From assembly GCF_036417845.1 (NCBI RefSeq), contig NC_089991.1:11971001-12035000 (forward strand): DNA of 64,000 nucleotides, written 5' to 3'. Positions 24,101 through 39,100 of the stretch are shown in pieces (the stretch's first letter is position 1; each line of letters begins with the position of its first letter). A program made the translations under genes and the position numbers. The stretch is from Apteryx mantelli. Its lineage: Eukaryota > Chordata > Aves > Apterygiformes > Apterygidae. The notes under the pieces are model-generated. The model did not search any database. It had not been told where the DNA came from and saw nothing but the letters and a program-made list of their open reading frames with translations.

Positions 24101-27100
24101 AGAGACTGCAGCTCTCCTGGGCTCACCTCCCTTTGTGCTAGACATCCACCTCTGCTAGAACTGCTCACTTTGCCCATTGCACAGCTACAATGCCTAAATT
24201 TGCCACCCACTGTAGAGTGACAGGAGATAGCTGCATGGTCACGTAGCTGTGAGATGCGTCATAGCTTAAGAGACAGAGAAAATAGAAGAGGGCTTTGCTT
24301 TGCAGAGCCTTCCATGAGGCTGGCACCTGATCATGCACAGGAGGAGGAGGAGGAACATCACTGCCACTTACTCTTGCCAGGCTGACTCCTGTTGGAACTT
24401 TGTATGGAACATATTTTCTATAGATATGGCCCACTCTAGAGCAAGGGATGTCCTCCATGCGACCCCCACACATCCACACCTGTGGAACAGCAGAGAGATT
24501 CATTCTTGGTTACATGGAGGGAAAAAAAAAGGAAAAGCACATAAAAAAAGGCTTTCAAGACATGAAAAAGCTTAATCCAGATTTTTTACTTTAAAGTATG
24601 TTCTTTCCCAAATATCCTTCCCCCCTTCCATTAGTCTCAAATCCTATAAGTGCCTGCTCAGAACCATGCAAGCCTTGATTTAGCACAAATACTATCAAGC
24701 CCAATGGCTAAACAGTTTAATTTTGCATTCTTCAGAGAAAAGAACAGAAAAAAATCCAAGCACCCAGAGGACAGCACACAGCACACTTTTTAAATGAACA
24801 TATGTTATTACAGCAATGGTAACCATAATGATTAAACTGGACTGCCATATAAGATCTTAGGTGTAGGTTATGTAACAGCTCTGTAGAAGGGAGGCCACCT
24901 CTGCAGTGCAGGTCACGTGTTACACAAAACACTCCAGGAAATTCATGAGGCTGCTTAAGTGCCAAACCAGAAAACACTGCTACTTTTTCTGTGGTTATCT
25001 CTGCAAAGTCTGGGATATCTCTAATATGGTTTTATTGCTGACAGGTACTTATTGTTTTTGCAACCTTACAATTACAGTAGAAATCCCTGCCTGGTAAAAA
25101 CAGCTTTAAAAAAAGCCCTTGGAAAGTCACTGGAACACATTGCTCGTTGAAGAATGCTACCCTGATGCTTGATTAATGCCTCTATTAGGCCAAGAAGGTG
25201 TCCCCCCCATCTGGAATGATTTCACTCTACGGAAACATTCTGCAACAACTTTCTTTTATTCCTTATTTATAGCACGGATGCAATCTTTTTGTTCAAGGAA
25301 GTTAAGTCAAAGGACGTGCTTTCTGAACCAGCTAATCTGTTTCGATAGGTTTAAGAAATACATTCATATGTACTCCCCAGAGATACCTAAGCGATAATTA
25401 AAGAAAAAGCATCCTTCACTATGCAAGACAATGCTTTCTGAATTCTGGAAGCATGATGCTGTCTTGCCCTTCATTTTGTCCCTACAACTTATGTTAATTC
25501 CCCCAAAGCAGCAGTATGAAAGAAGGTCTGCTGGTGCTGCAAGCTGACGCGGTGTTCCTGATATCTCCATTCACTGTGGCTAATTTGAGCCTCTGCAGTT
25601 CACTGTACAATGAGCTTAGTCAACAGCTTCACACATAGTGGGCAATTCCATTAATATTCTATGGTGACAATATTAAATACTTAGCTAGGAAGAGAAATAT
25701 TTGGCCAAGGCTGCTGCATAATTATTAGCTCTGACACTAAAGTCCTTTGGAGTTTCAGCTCTGTCTACTGGCCCTAATAATTACAGTCATTTGCTGACTG
25801 TGTATAACTTAATGGAGGTTGGTTGCTCTCAGTTAGTGGAATATTTTTCACAGGCAACTTCCATAGTTCAGGGTACTTAATTACATGTCATTATGGTAAG
25901 AAAGACAAGAAGAAAGTTGACAAACACTCCTACATAATTTCATTCCTTTTGTCCTTGCTGGGTCTTAAGAAGCTGCTACAGAAGAGGCAAAGGTGAAAAA
26001 GGACAGACTTGCACTCAACTTCTGTGAAGTTTCCAGTTATAGTAGAAATTATTTTTATTCTGTAGTTGCTGTGATTTATTACAGAGGGCCACAATATAAT
26101 TTCTCAGCCAGGACATTAACAGGTAGACTGAGAAACACAAATTTGGGGATGTTTTGCATTTCTATTACACAAATGGTTTGTACAAGGCTTTAAGAGCTGC
26201 GACAGATCTGCCTGGCTTTTGCAATAAGCAGCAAGTTGCAAAAGGTACGGAACCTGGGAAGCATAAAAAGCTGCAGAAACAGCTGGAGAAGTCTTGAGCT
26301 TAGTTGCACAGGCACACTGGCTTGGGAGAGCCGCAGAGCATCTGTGCTAGCGGTGTCTACAGTTCAAGGCTGAAGGATGCTTCAAGGCCAAGAAATGAGG
26401 CTGCCTTCTTGTCCCGTTCCAGGCAGCTAAACCAGCTGTGCCCTCCTTGGTGGGGCACTAATACTGCATGTAGGTCAGAGGAGCAGCAGAGACAGAGGTG
26501 AAGGTCCCGAATCAAGTTTACCTCTCCTTGATTTCCATGGACTTATTGCCCCATCTCATTCACTCTGTGTACACACAAGAGGAATGAAAGAAGCAGCAAG
26601 AAAGCAGAAGGTACAAGCACCAGTGGACCCCTTCCTTTCTTGCCCACAAGAGAACCACCACACACAGGAACCCCCCTGAAAATACAGTGGTGGTAGGTTT
26701 CCCCAAATAAACAGAGACCAAGACACAGGCCTGTCCTTTGCGATCACACACACAACTGCCTCAACAACCAACATTTTTACACTGTGCACTGAACCCAGCA
26801 TCAAGGAAGTCCTATTAGTTCAAAAGTGACTGCATTTTAGTGTAACACAAGCCTGAATGAAAACACCAGCAGCTTGTTATCCTAGTGTTGATCCTTGCTG
26901 CCTGCCTACACACTTCCTTACCTACCCTTGATCTCTACGGTAAGGCTTTCAGTCAGAATCTCCTGAACGCACATTTCCCTGGAAGATGCAGCTTGCCTAA
27001 GTAACATGAGAAACTCACCCCTGCAGTCACTGCGCAGAGAGAGGGGAGAGCGCTGTCCCAGTATTGTGGGTCTCCATCTCGTGAAGCAATACAGACTGCA

Positions 27101-30100
27101 CATACCTGCTGTGCGGGAACGTCGGAGACGAATGGGGCAGGGGAAGCTAGACGGAGCTGATGATATGCTGGGCCAAGAGCTCCTAACTGGCATTAGAAAA
27201 CTCCAGGCACACAGGAACACATATCATATCATTACATATGTTTATGTAAAGAAAGGCTACTTAACTGAGTTACCAAACAGATAAAATCTAAGATCAAATT
27301 TACATGCTCTTTTTCTAACCATACTTCAAAATATTTTACTCTTCAATGGTGCTGTGATTACAGTGCTGCAATTACAGTGCTGCATGGAAGCAAGGGTAAA
27401 CTTGCAAACCGAACTCCTGCTAGCAAACCCCAAATGACCTTTCAACATACTTTGCCAACTCAGTGCCTTTTTAATATTTTCTCACGCTGCAAGTGACAGT
27501 GTGGCACTTGCAGTACAAATCTAATTTTAAAAGCATGCTTTCCATTCATTCATTGCTGCTTTGATTTATTTTATTAGTGAGCTTCTTTGTGTGGTGACAG
27601 AACTCATTACAACCTCCATAAAGACAATTACCGGTCCTTATCTATTAAACTGGAAGGAGGAGGAGAGAGGAAGAGTGTGATGAGCATCAGTAAAACACAG
27701 CTAAAAAGCATTAGAAAGTTAAAGGTTGGGGAACCACAACCAGCGGTCTGTCAAGGAATAACTGCAAAGGAAGCAAACCCAAAATAGCTGTGTGCTGACT
27801 GAGAGAATGCTTCCAGTTAATTAGCACTATTTGGTTGCTTTTAAACAAGGGTACAGTTCACAGGCATGAGACATCAGAACCGACACTGCTAAAAATACAG
27901 CACTGGCAGACAGCTGAAATAGCTCTGTTCTGCGGGGCAGCAGCTCGTGCTTTCACAGCAACACTGTCATTTACTGCATTCTCCTTTGGCCAGCGGAGCT
28001 GCTTTCTTTGTTGTTGCTGTTGTTTTTTTATAATAGGGTGAGAAGGCACCTTATCTCCCTGGTTGATATGTCAGTAAACATCAGAACCTGAACTTGACAC
28101 AATGTCAAACAGCCATTTACTAGAACACCCTAAGAACAAGAGCTGAAGCTGGTCAGGCAGGCAGGCTTCATACAGCGATCTAATCAGATCTTATCAGGAG
28201 GCAAGAGGAAATTTCTCTTCCTCCTCAGGCACAATTTTAGCAGTCTGCATTTTGAGGGAGGAATCTAGCAGCTGACACATCTGCTGGAACTAGGGGAAAT
28301 CCTATAAGAAATGGGAATACTGCAACGGACTTTCGTAAGGCAACAGTCTCACCCTAATCATAAGGGCATATACAGGGAAAGAGAAGTAAAATGACAATAT
28401 AGGTGATGATATTACCATCTTCTCAGTGGCCTGGAGAGTTATAACTCCATATTCATAAAGTGACTCAAGAGCCCTCAACTGAGCTAGTGTGCTACGAAAG
28501 CACAAGCTAATATACCACCTATTGTCTCCATGGGAATGTTACGCCGATCCAATTCCCTTCCTGCCATTTCAGAGAACAATGTCACAGAAGACAGCTGAAC
28601 CTCTCCTCTCAAACACACAATACAATACTGCAGTTAGCGTGCGAACACAAATTATCTGGGTATACAAGGTTTATGGTTTCCACAAACCTCACCATGATGA
28701 GCCAATGCTTCCCTAGAGAGAGAAAAAACAAAAAAACAAAAACAAAAAGCAAAAGAATGAGTTAAGCCTTGAAAAAGAGAGCTGCTTCTGCAGGCCGCAA
28801 CAAAAAAAGACCATGGGAAGGACCAATGAAGAGAAGCTGGACGGTTGTCTGAGCACCCACTGAAAGGTGAGAAGAAAAGGACACAGTGGATAAGCGCAGG
28901 GGGTTCTCTGCCTAACAAGGCAGCTGAGAGGATGAAAGCAAGGACAAACAGCAATTCAGGAAAATCTTAATCCTCTGTACTGTGAGCATCAGCTGCTTTT
29001 GCAGCTGGAACTTACTGCTCTATAAAGGATTAGGGTAGCTAAAAAGGCACTAGGATCTGTGTGTTTGCACAATGCCTTCTCTCGCACAACACACACTGGC
29101 ACGGCCCCTCCTTACCGTCTGGAGCATTTTAGAGTAATGACAGCACTTTCCAACAAAGTGGGGGAAATCCCCCTGCATTTCAGGGGCGTTTCCATTTGCT
29201 TGCCAGTGCTTGGTAGGCTATTATGAAACCTGACCCATGCACATAGGGTGAACTCAGAACAAAAATTCAAGTCAACAGTCTGAAACTGATCTCTGCATCA
29301 ACAGGAAAGGGAGGAAAAAGAAGCCACCCTGTACTGCAGCTGAGATCCTTAGAATTAAGCAGCATGTGCTGGCTTAAAAAAGTGGCAGAATGCCCAGCCT
29401 GTTTCATTGTGGGCAAACGTGAGCTGCTGGAAAGCAGTTCGAATATGTGCCTAGAATAAGCACTGAAGGCTCACAATCAGCACTAACTTCAGCGATGCAA
29501 CTAGAAACGTTGTCAGAAGTGACCTCTTGGCAGCTGCACCCTAACTATGCACCTGCCAAGAGGCCAGTGGCAAAGGGTGAATCAGAAACGTGCTGCTGGC
29601 ATGAGGTAGAGGTGATGCAACGCGTTAGATATGCTAACGGAAGCTATATAACACTTGGATTTGCTGGAGAATGCACAACCTGCTTTATGCTGTGGAAATT
29701 GGGAGAAACAATCCCTATTGATGCTTTGGGGAAAGGATCTGGAAAAATGCAATGGTGCATGATCACCAGAATAAGCACAGTGGACATTTTGTTTTGCTGA
29801 AGCAAGGACAGAAGACCACAAGTACTGCTTATCTCTGTTTTGCCTCCTTTTAATTGTTATTTTCAGGGCAATTCTCAATATGGCTTGTTTGCACCAATCC
29901 CTTTGAACTTTAAAAGGTTTTGGAATCTCTATTTAAATACAAACATTTCTAAAACTGAAATGGTATTTCACCTCATGAGGGATATTCCAGATTATCTTTT
30001 TTTGCTCTTAAAGTACAACAGACAATTAAAGGATGGAGAACCACACCACTCAAGGTCTGAGGTACAAAGTACACTTATGCCTACACAAGTCAGAACCACC

Positions 30101-33100
30101 ACTTTTTCTTGTGGTTTCCCCACACCCCCCAAAAAAAGACAAGATATTTAAGGAAGAGAGAGGAGAAGCAGTTTAGTGAGGATTATGTAAGTCAAGAAGA
30201 ATGGGGGTCACAACAAATACCGCAAAACAGGCAATATGATAGCAAGTAAAAATGAGCATAGACAAGCGCTGTACAAAGCAGCATTTGCAGAAAGGCACAA
30301 TCTAAACGCCCTCTATATACCGCCCTGAATTAAATGTGTTAATCTGAGAAAGAGAATGAAGTGGTTACATAGGCAGCATAGGGTAGGTATTTGTTGAGTA
30401 TGCAGTAGCATCAGAAAAGCAGAGCTATCAAGTTGTGTTTAGAAGAGGAGAGGCACATTGTCCCCTTGGGTAAAGTGTTCCATTTTGTTCACATCTTTGC
30501 AGAAAGACACAAAAGACTGAGAAAAGCCACGGAAGGAAGAGGCATGGAAGTGACTCCCAAAGTACAAAAGCCTCCAAGAAAATGCACTGAACAGAGAAAC
30601 TAGGTCTGCTGAGTTGGGGGGGGCATCAGAAAGGAAAGGTAACAAGTGCCACAGAGAAATAGCTGCGCATGCTTATTTAGCTCTCCTCCAAAACACAAAC
30701 AAGAATACAATCATTGAGCAGTCTACACAGCTACTAGGAACAGATTGTGCCTCTGCTACGAAGACCTAAACCGTCAACATTTAACAGAAGTAAAGATGCT
30801 ACCTCCTTCTCTACAAGAGGACAAATGTTTCAGTCATTTGGAGTTAAATCTCTCAGTTTGCTGAAAGTCCCAATCTTTCTTCTCCACACTTTGTGGGGAA
30901 GGAGGCATCCAGGAAGTCTGCAGCTAAAGACGGGCTAAGCTTCCCTCAGCAACTTTTCATGAGAGAGAACTTGATGTATCGGGTTAGGTAGCTCCTCAAA
31001 AAAGTGGGTCGCCTGTTTAAAGAGATTACCTTACTGTGTCCAGCAACTATCTGCTCTATAAGCAATACCTGACAGCATCTCTACATTGCAGCAGAGCACA
31101 AAGAAGAGACACCACATTTAGGACCAGAATTAAGATCCAGAAAAGCTTGAATGCTGTGGAGCCACTTCTGAGCTAATTAGCCCTGTTAAGAAGCAAGCCT
31201 AATTTTTTTTCAAATGAAACAGCAAGCTAACATGACTACACTTCTTTCAGCATCTGAGACAGCATCTCTGCAGGGCACTGGGTTGCTCTGCATAGAATAA
31301 ATCAGCTCAGAGCTAACTCCAGAGTCTTTAACAGGAACTATACTGCACTGGGTAGACAAAGCCGGAAAAAAGGAAAATTCTCTGCGTCTTTACCTTTCCT
31401 AATCTATCATCAATTTAATAACAGCTCCCTCACTTTTGATAGATACTGGTGTTTCCCCTCTTCCAAATGGACAGATAATTTTTGTATTGTTTGACAGTTA
31501 ATTGCTTGTTAATGAGCCTTGCTGCTCCGAGATCTCTTAGTCAATACATTTCCATTAATGTAAAGCAGTTGAGGAAAATGAAATATTACAGACTTTTTCA
31601 AGAGGGGAGTTGAAATTGCAATAAAGTTGCACCCTGGCCAAGATCAAGCCTTCTCCTGCTACGGTACTCCCTCCTCTCTCCCTCGAGCAGTCCCCTTGTT
31701 TACCTTCCTCTTTGGTCTCATCCCGTGCCTAGACTGCGAGTCCGAGGTTAATGGTCTCACAGCTCCGCACGTAACAGGCTGTGAATCCGCAGCTGGGCTT
31801 CCTGGCCTTACAGTGGTAACAACCTGCCTGTACTGCTCTACGAAGCAACGGGGCAAGTGTTTCTAGAGCCACACAGACAGAACAGACCCTGTTTGTAGCT
31901 TCGAAGCACAAGAAGAGATACTCTTCAGCTGAAGACACAGGGAGGTGTAATGCCCATGAGACCCCATCACTTAAATCCCTTGTATCATAGTTTCTTCTTC
32001 TGCAAGAGGAGAGACTGTTTTACAGGTGCTGAGACTGCTGTACTTTTTCGCAGCTCGCAACAGCCTTCTACCCTCTAGATTACTACACTAGCCCAGGGAC
32101 CACTCAACAACCTATAATGAAAGTAACAGACCACGTACAGAAAAAGTTATAGTTCCTGGCCCTTGAAAAGAGTCATAAAGCATCCAAGTGAGGCATATTT
32201 CCTTTACTTTTCAGTATTAGACAGCAGGTTAGTCTTCTATAATTCTTATAACTATTAGGGTTAGTGCCCGAGTTAGAAAATTTGTTTCAAATTTAAAGGT
32301 TGCCTAAATTTTAAATGTTTTTGTCCCCTCAGTTTGCTGCATTCCTTAAGTTCAGAGTATACATTTCACCCAAAGAGTGAGGCTTTTATTAACAGAGTTT
32401 GATCCATCCTCTGGTTAAATGCTTTCCCAAGTGCTAAGTACTGATGGTTTCTCTGTTGGCTTGTCTTCAGCCTGAAAGTTTCTTCTCTGAAGGAAACTGA
32501 GCCAGCTGACAATGACAGAAATACATATAATCTCAAAACAGAAAACAGAAATGCTCCTAAACAAACTTGTTTATCTCCAGTATCTCAGCAACAGAGCCCT
32601 GAATTTTAAAATAAAGGCAAAAATCTGTAAAGCACAGTCCATATGTGGCCAAAGAAAAAGAATATGTTAAGGGGAAAAAAAAAAAAAAAAAAATCTATTC
32701 CTGGTGAAGCTTGAGAAGGCCAGATTTGATTCAATGGTTCAAAGACCCACAGTACAAAAGAGTACCTGCACCCACAACTCCCAGGCACAGGACTGGATTC
32801 TTTGTTAAAGCTGGGCTGTAAATTTGGCACTTAGAATCTGAAAGATGTTTCCCATTAGATAATAAATAATGTGAAAGTAGGTACTCCATGTCTAAACCCT
32901 GAGCTTTAAATTATTTGACAGTACCCCTTTAACTACAAAATCTCAGTCTGCTTCTAAAGGTAAAAGCAAAGCTCTAAGCTCGCCAGGAAGTGTCATAGCT
33001 TCATAAATTCTGTGAACAAACCTTCTATTCTTGCAATTCCAGCAGAATTATTAAATCTATCAGCCACAGATGAATGTATCAACTTATCTTAATTTCTGAA

Positions 33101-36100
33101 AATACACTGAGCCCCTTTCAGTTAAAACTTCATTTTTCTGTTGCACAATGAAAGCAAAAAGGGGGTCTTTGCAGAGATTAATTAAAGCAAATTTAGTCCT
33201 CCATAAATTACCCTCTCTGGACTGAAATAAAACACAGCGTGTTTCAGAAAGGATAAGCAAAGAGATGAATGAAGTAGTCTTATTTCCTGCAGATCAAGCA
33301 GCGCGACTGTCTGCTGTGGCATTAGCGACAAAGGGCTTGTCCAGCCACTGTCATCATCCTGGAAACCAGCAACAGCAGAAAGGGCCAAGGGAAAGGGACT
33401 GAACACTGTCACTGCCCCTCCTGCAGAGGAGGGCACTGTTACACAGCTTCATTGCATGCAGCACAAAGAATAAACGGCTCTAACTGCAAGGACATCTCCA
33501 AAGAGGGTGTCTCGTGTGTGCTCCCCTCCCCGCTACCTCTACAGAGCTCAAGGGACCTCCCATGTGACTTATTACTTAGTTTTTTTGTAAGCAAACAGCG
33601 GAAGAAAACACATTGTTTGCTGTATGGTAATTGCCTGCTGAATACAGTTTGATAGGCCTTTGGGCTGCATAAAATCATTGAGATTTAGGAATCTGTTTTG
33701 AGAGACCGGTCATGACTGTGTGCAAGAGCAGACAGGAGGGATTTTAGCTGCCAAGGATAAACTGTGCACTGTGTTAGCATTGCTACCATCATCTGCTGGC
33801 CCCACACTGAGGGCAACTAGTTTAGTTCAGTGGCATCCAGACACCTATAAGATTATATATTCAGTCTCCGAAAGAGAAACCACACATTGACTCAAACACA
33901 GAGTTTAACACAGAAATCTTTACCTCATTCCCTGTGGGAAGCCACCTGCCTTCAGTGAACTGGGACATTCCAGTGGGTTTCCTAGGACGTATTTCAGAGT
34001 GCAAGATTCCCAGATAACACAGGTACCAAAGATCTTGGAGGCCACAGTGACTCATTACTATTAGTACGCATTTTTGGTGAACTGGCTAACTCTTATTTTA
34101 AAGCCCTCAAACTGAACAGCTTGGTCAATCAATAAGTAACAGAACTGTCCTCCAGCCAGGCAGGTAATGATCCAAACTCATTGCCAGCAACAACACTATT
34201 ATTCCAGTTGTTAAGGATTTCTTACAAGGGAATTAATAGTCTCGGTTCCTTGCAGCCAGGAGTCAGATGGATTGACTATAGACAGTAAGTTACTCTCATC
34301 TTTGGGAATGCAAACTCAGGACTGAGGCACTCAACTGGGCAAACGTTGAAAAGCCTGAATCATTTCTCCCCTCAAGAAAGAGTATTTCATCTTCGTGCTA
34401 CGGTGGGTAGAAGAAGCCTAGCAGTTTAGAGAACTCCACACAAGCTGACTTACCCTTCCTGGGAAGGGGGCACATGCAGCTGAAGCAGGGACCACACAAC
34501 AGGGGACAGCCCAGTTAATCATGCTCCAAAACTGACCCTCAGAAATGACTGGTTACACCATCGCTGTTTCCTCTGCATGCTATCCTACTCCTCCCAGCTC
34601 TTTCACCTTCAGTCACACGCAAAAGCAAGGACAAGATAGATCATTCACATTCTGCGCCTCAGAACAATTCTTACTTTCCAAAGCAAAAGTAATTTCCAGA
34701 GAACATAGCTCACCTTAAAGGATATTTCATACTGTTCTCCTCCCCATATCTCCAGACCTGCATCATACCCTCCCAGCTCCCAGAACCACTTTCTATCGAC
34801 TGCAAACAGTCCTCCAGCCATTACAGGAGACCTTAAGGAAAAACCAGACTCCATATTACAAACATATTCAAAGATACAGATCTCTAGCTAAACATTTAAA
34901 AAACAAAGCAAGATTTCCCAAATATTCTTTTCACCACCCACTGTTCACAGTGCCTTTGCAGCCCTGTAGGAGCAAACACGTTTTTGCACTCTCTGCTAAT
35001 TTCCCACTTGCAAACAAGGAGGACTAGACTAGGCTCCCTTCAGAACCAGTCAATGCCTCTCCTCCAAATGGGCAAGAGAGCTGACCATTAAGCGACAGGA
35101 CATAACCTCTCCCGGAGGGACCCACATGCTGCACATGTGGTGCTCTTTATCTTAGTGGTATGCTCAAGTCTGAGCTTGACCTCAAAAGGTGTGTGTGGTT
35201 TTTTTGTTTTTTGTTTTAAACACTGCAGAAGTGTAAGGGACAGCAGAACTGTCTCAATGTTGGCAGGCGCAGCAACAGCAGAACACAACTTGATCACAGA
35301 TTTAGTTCTGCAGCACACTGCAATCATCAAAATTGCTGTAATTGTTCTGCTAGGTTTTCTTCTCCCCCCACCTAGGAATGACATATGAGCTGCCATTGGT
35401 TTGTTGTTTTTGGCAGAGCATTAGGGATACTAAGCTATGTTTGAAAGATCTCAGTAATAAATGACCACATTAAATGTTACACATTAGTTTTAAATGAAAT
35501 GTTAACTTCTGCAGGAATTAGAGTGGCAAAAAATTGCAATGAAAAGGAGAGTGTTCACAGCTACTACACAATGCATTTCATTTAAACCAACAAAGCAAAC
35601 GGCTGCCAGAAAGAGTAGCTTACCACCAACTTGCCACTTCTACTACACTGAGGTGTAAACCAACACTGTAACAGGGTTTTATTTTGTTAGACAGCTCTTA
35701 TCACACTACATTTCAGTAACTTACTCAAAAGGATCACTGGGATCAGGTTTTTGTAACTCAGGAGGGATAGGGATCCTCTTGTAATACATCTCCCAGTCAA
35801 ATGCACCTCGCATTGCATCTCCAGCCTGAGTCTCATATCCAAAGTGGTCATGATCAATAACATCGATCATGGGGCAAACGATAGTCTTGCGGTTTCGGGC
35901 AATACGATCTGAAGATTGGAGAAATATGTTAGAAAACTTGCACCAGTTGGTTCCTCTGACCATGAAATTACGGAAAAGAGCATCAAAACATGAAGACAGA
36001 CATAGCTTTCTTCCATTTTGGTATCTTTTGGGCAGACGCTCCAATTTGTGTCAGTTTATCTGGTATTTCTGATATAATTGAGATATACTAGCCAAAACTA

Positions 36101-39100
36101 TTGCAATAAAAAACACCAAGCACTCATGCCACAGTAACCATCACCCTGGAGCAGAACAGAAAGACCCAGCCACACTATCACAGATATCTAAAACACCAGG
36201 CTAAAAATAGACAATCTTGTACTTACTGAGTTAACATTACTCATTTTAATGAGTGAACTGGATGTGAACCCTTTCTGCACTGATCCAAAACCAGGGCAAT
36301 AACCCTTTGTACCACCTAGCCCCAATAAGCTTTAATTGCTGCACCAAAATGTGGCAGGAAGCAACCCAGACTAATGGCATAGCCACTCTTAGCAGTCTCA
36401 AGAAATACATTTGCACCTCCTCCCCTCAACATTTTCTTCCAACCAAATATGACAAGACAGGATTAATTCCTGCATAAACATCTGGAACTTTTTAAACACT
36501 TTATTACTGAGAAGGTCTCTTGCTGGAAGTCAACTTTCAGAGCAGAGGCGACAAATGATGTTTCAGCTTCCAATGCACATCTAACAAAAATACTTTGTGC
36601 TTTAAAATTAAAGCATACCGTACATGTTCTCATTTAAATGGCATTTGAGCTAATACTGTCCTCCCTCCCTAGGGGCTCAAGAAGCCGCAAATGTTTTACA
36701 CTCTCCAGAATTAATACCAGATACAAACTGCTGTGAAAGCAACAGCGTTGCCATCTAAGAACCAGCTGACAAGGCTGCTGCGACTGGACTGCTGTTGCCA
36801 CAGTTTATTCCACAAAGTCACACCTCAGAGAGCTTTGACAGGTCACTTGCAACAGGGTTGTAGAGGAGCCTGGTATTCTGAAGGGTAAAGTTTCTACTTT
36901 CATAGAGCATCCTATCTGGCAGCTAAGGTGAACTGGACACTGCCAGATGTCCACTTTAAATAGTGTGCGGCACGCAGTAGATACAACTGAAAAACCTGCT
37001 GAATCTACAGCAGGGCACAGTTCGCATAGAAAAAACATCCCTCCAAAACAAACAAAAAATCCAGAAAGCATCATTCCATGCAGCTAAGCACTGCAAAGAA
37101 CGAACAAAAAGGTAGCTTGCTACTTAAACAGAAGCCTCCTCGAGAGGCGCTCAGTCAGTAGAGGTGGTGTTGGCCCGAGGCATCCAGGCAGTAGAAACAG
37201 AAGGCACTGTCCTTTTAATTAGTCACCTTTGAAAAGAACTGGCACTGTAAAACTGATGCCTTCTTAACAATAAAGAACTGCCTTGGAAAGGACTGCACAT
37301 GTTCTACAAATACAGACCAGCAGTATTTTCTGCAGGCTTGCAGACTATGAAGCTAAATACAGTTCCACAGAAGAAAAAACCCAAAAGCTACTTAAAAACT
37401 GCATCTAAAGATCTGTTCTGTCTCATAAAGCAATTCCTTTCTGCAAGCTGCTGAATGACCATTTGGTAGTTTACTCTTCTAGCAAGCTGTAAATTATTTA
37501 AAATTTCATTTAGTGAGGAAACAGAAGAACAGAATCTTTGCTCTTTAATTAAGCAAAGCATATTACAAGGCTATTGTACAGTGAGGGCTCTTGCACAGAA
37601 AACATCCTGTATTAAAGGCTGTAGGTTGCCAACAATTCACCTGTTTTCTCCTCGCCTCTGCTTTTAGATATTTCATCATCTTTTTATCCACTCACACCAT
37701 GGGGAAACAGCAGCAGGTGGAAATACAATGAATTCAACACCAACATCTGTCGCCCATTCTTTACCAGTTCAGTCTTCAGCTGTGGACAACACCTGACACC
37801 AGCTGCTTACCTAGCAGAGGTGGCAGCCAGTTCACGTTGGCCTCACAATGGGAATCCAAGAAGGTGATGACATCTCCTATTGCCACAGAGGCCCCAAGCA
37901 TTCGAGTTCTTATCAGTCCTTCTCTTTTCTTGGTTCGGATGATTCTTACTTTTGGGAACTGGGCCATATAATCTTCCAGCTGTTTTTTCAGGTGTTCTGT
38001 ATGAAAATAAGAAATTAAAACATTGTAACACATTTCTTAAAAACACAGCTTATTTCTTATTAGAAAAAAGGCATCTTTGGAAGTAGGTTCTGAACAGTCA
38101 AAGGCAGCCACAGGAAAGAAGGAAGTAAGAATAATTTCATTTAAATCCAAGGTTTAAACATAACCTCTCAATCAAGACTTCTGAGGATACTCCAAAAGCT
38201 TAGGAATAATAAAAAAGGGAGGAACCAAGAAGAGATGGAGGAGTGCAGGACAGAAATGAAAGCAGCAGAGAAAGGAGAAAACAAAGAATAAAAAGCCTAC
38301 CAACAAAGCTCTGGGAGAACTTTATCAGAACATACTGCAAGGATTCTCAGACACTTTTACAAAAGACTGACATAGCTTAGAAGAGATACAGGACATTACT
38401 TTCAGAAGTAAATTGCACTCAGCGCATTTAAGCTGTGTTTGATTCCCTCGAAACACAGAACATGACCATCCACTCATGCATAAATAAAAAGCAACAAAAA
38501 GTCTAGTCAAAAAGCCCTCTAAGCTGGCAAGGCAGGCATGGCCATTAAATATATTTAGGTGGCTGCATAAAATGCTTATCAGAGGAGATATTTGCATTTA
38601 AATATGGAAATATTTATGCTACTGAAAATGGAATGGAGCCGCATCTGGAACAGCACGCGTACTTGTGGTCACCATGATCAACAAGAATTCAAATAGGAAA
38701 GTTGTACAAAAAGATTACTGAGTGATCAAAACAATCATAGCTTTTTTTAGAAGAAGAAATAAAAAGTGTAGTTTGCTTGATCTCTATATAGAGCGAGGGG
38801 CACACAGCCATCTTTATATCAAAGAGCGAAGCACTGAAGAAAAATCTAAAAAGATGGTAAAAGCTGACACGGGCCTAGTTACTAATAAGCTGATCTTTAG
38901 GCATCTTAAGTTTTGACTTACTTGACAGCAAACCAAATCAGTGTGCCAGGGACTCAACCAGCGTTCATTAATGTGTCATACTATCTGTTGCCATCAGCAA
39001 TTGGTGAAGGAGACGAACCTCTTTAGGCAAAAGCTAGTCGGTCAGATGTAAGCAATTAACTACCTTAAAATCCCATCACAAAAGACTTGAATGGAGGCAA

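Larger units (their letters stand above)
24480..34713 (-). other. GALNT10: GALNT10 intron 7
   Basis: 10.2 kb intron, GTGAGC to CACAG. It contains AT-rich blocks with homeodomain-type TAATTA/ATTAAT motifs (25590-25900 and 31380-31630), a short 14-base tandem repeat at 27349, an A-run at 32675-32693, and small chance open frames. No interspersed repeat or RNA gene was recognised. Confidence 0.9.

Noticed and set aside
26918..27284. Pair of opposite frames of about 95 codons with Arg-rich segments, considered as a hidden exon
   Set aside because: Neither strand shows a family motif or an acceptor/donor pair that joins to GALNT10 in phase.
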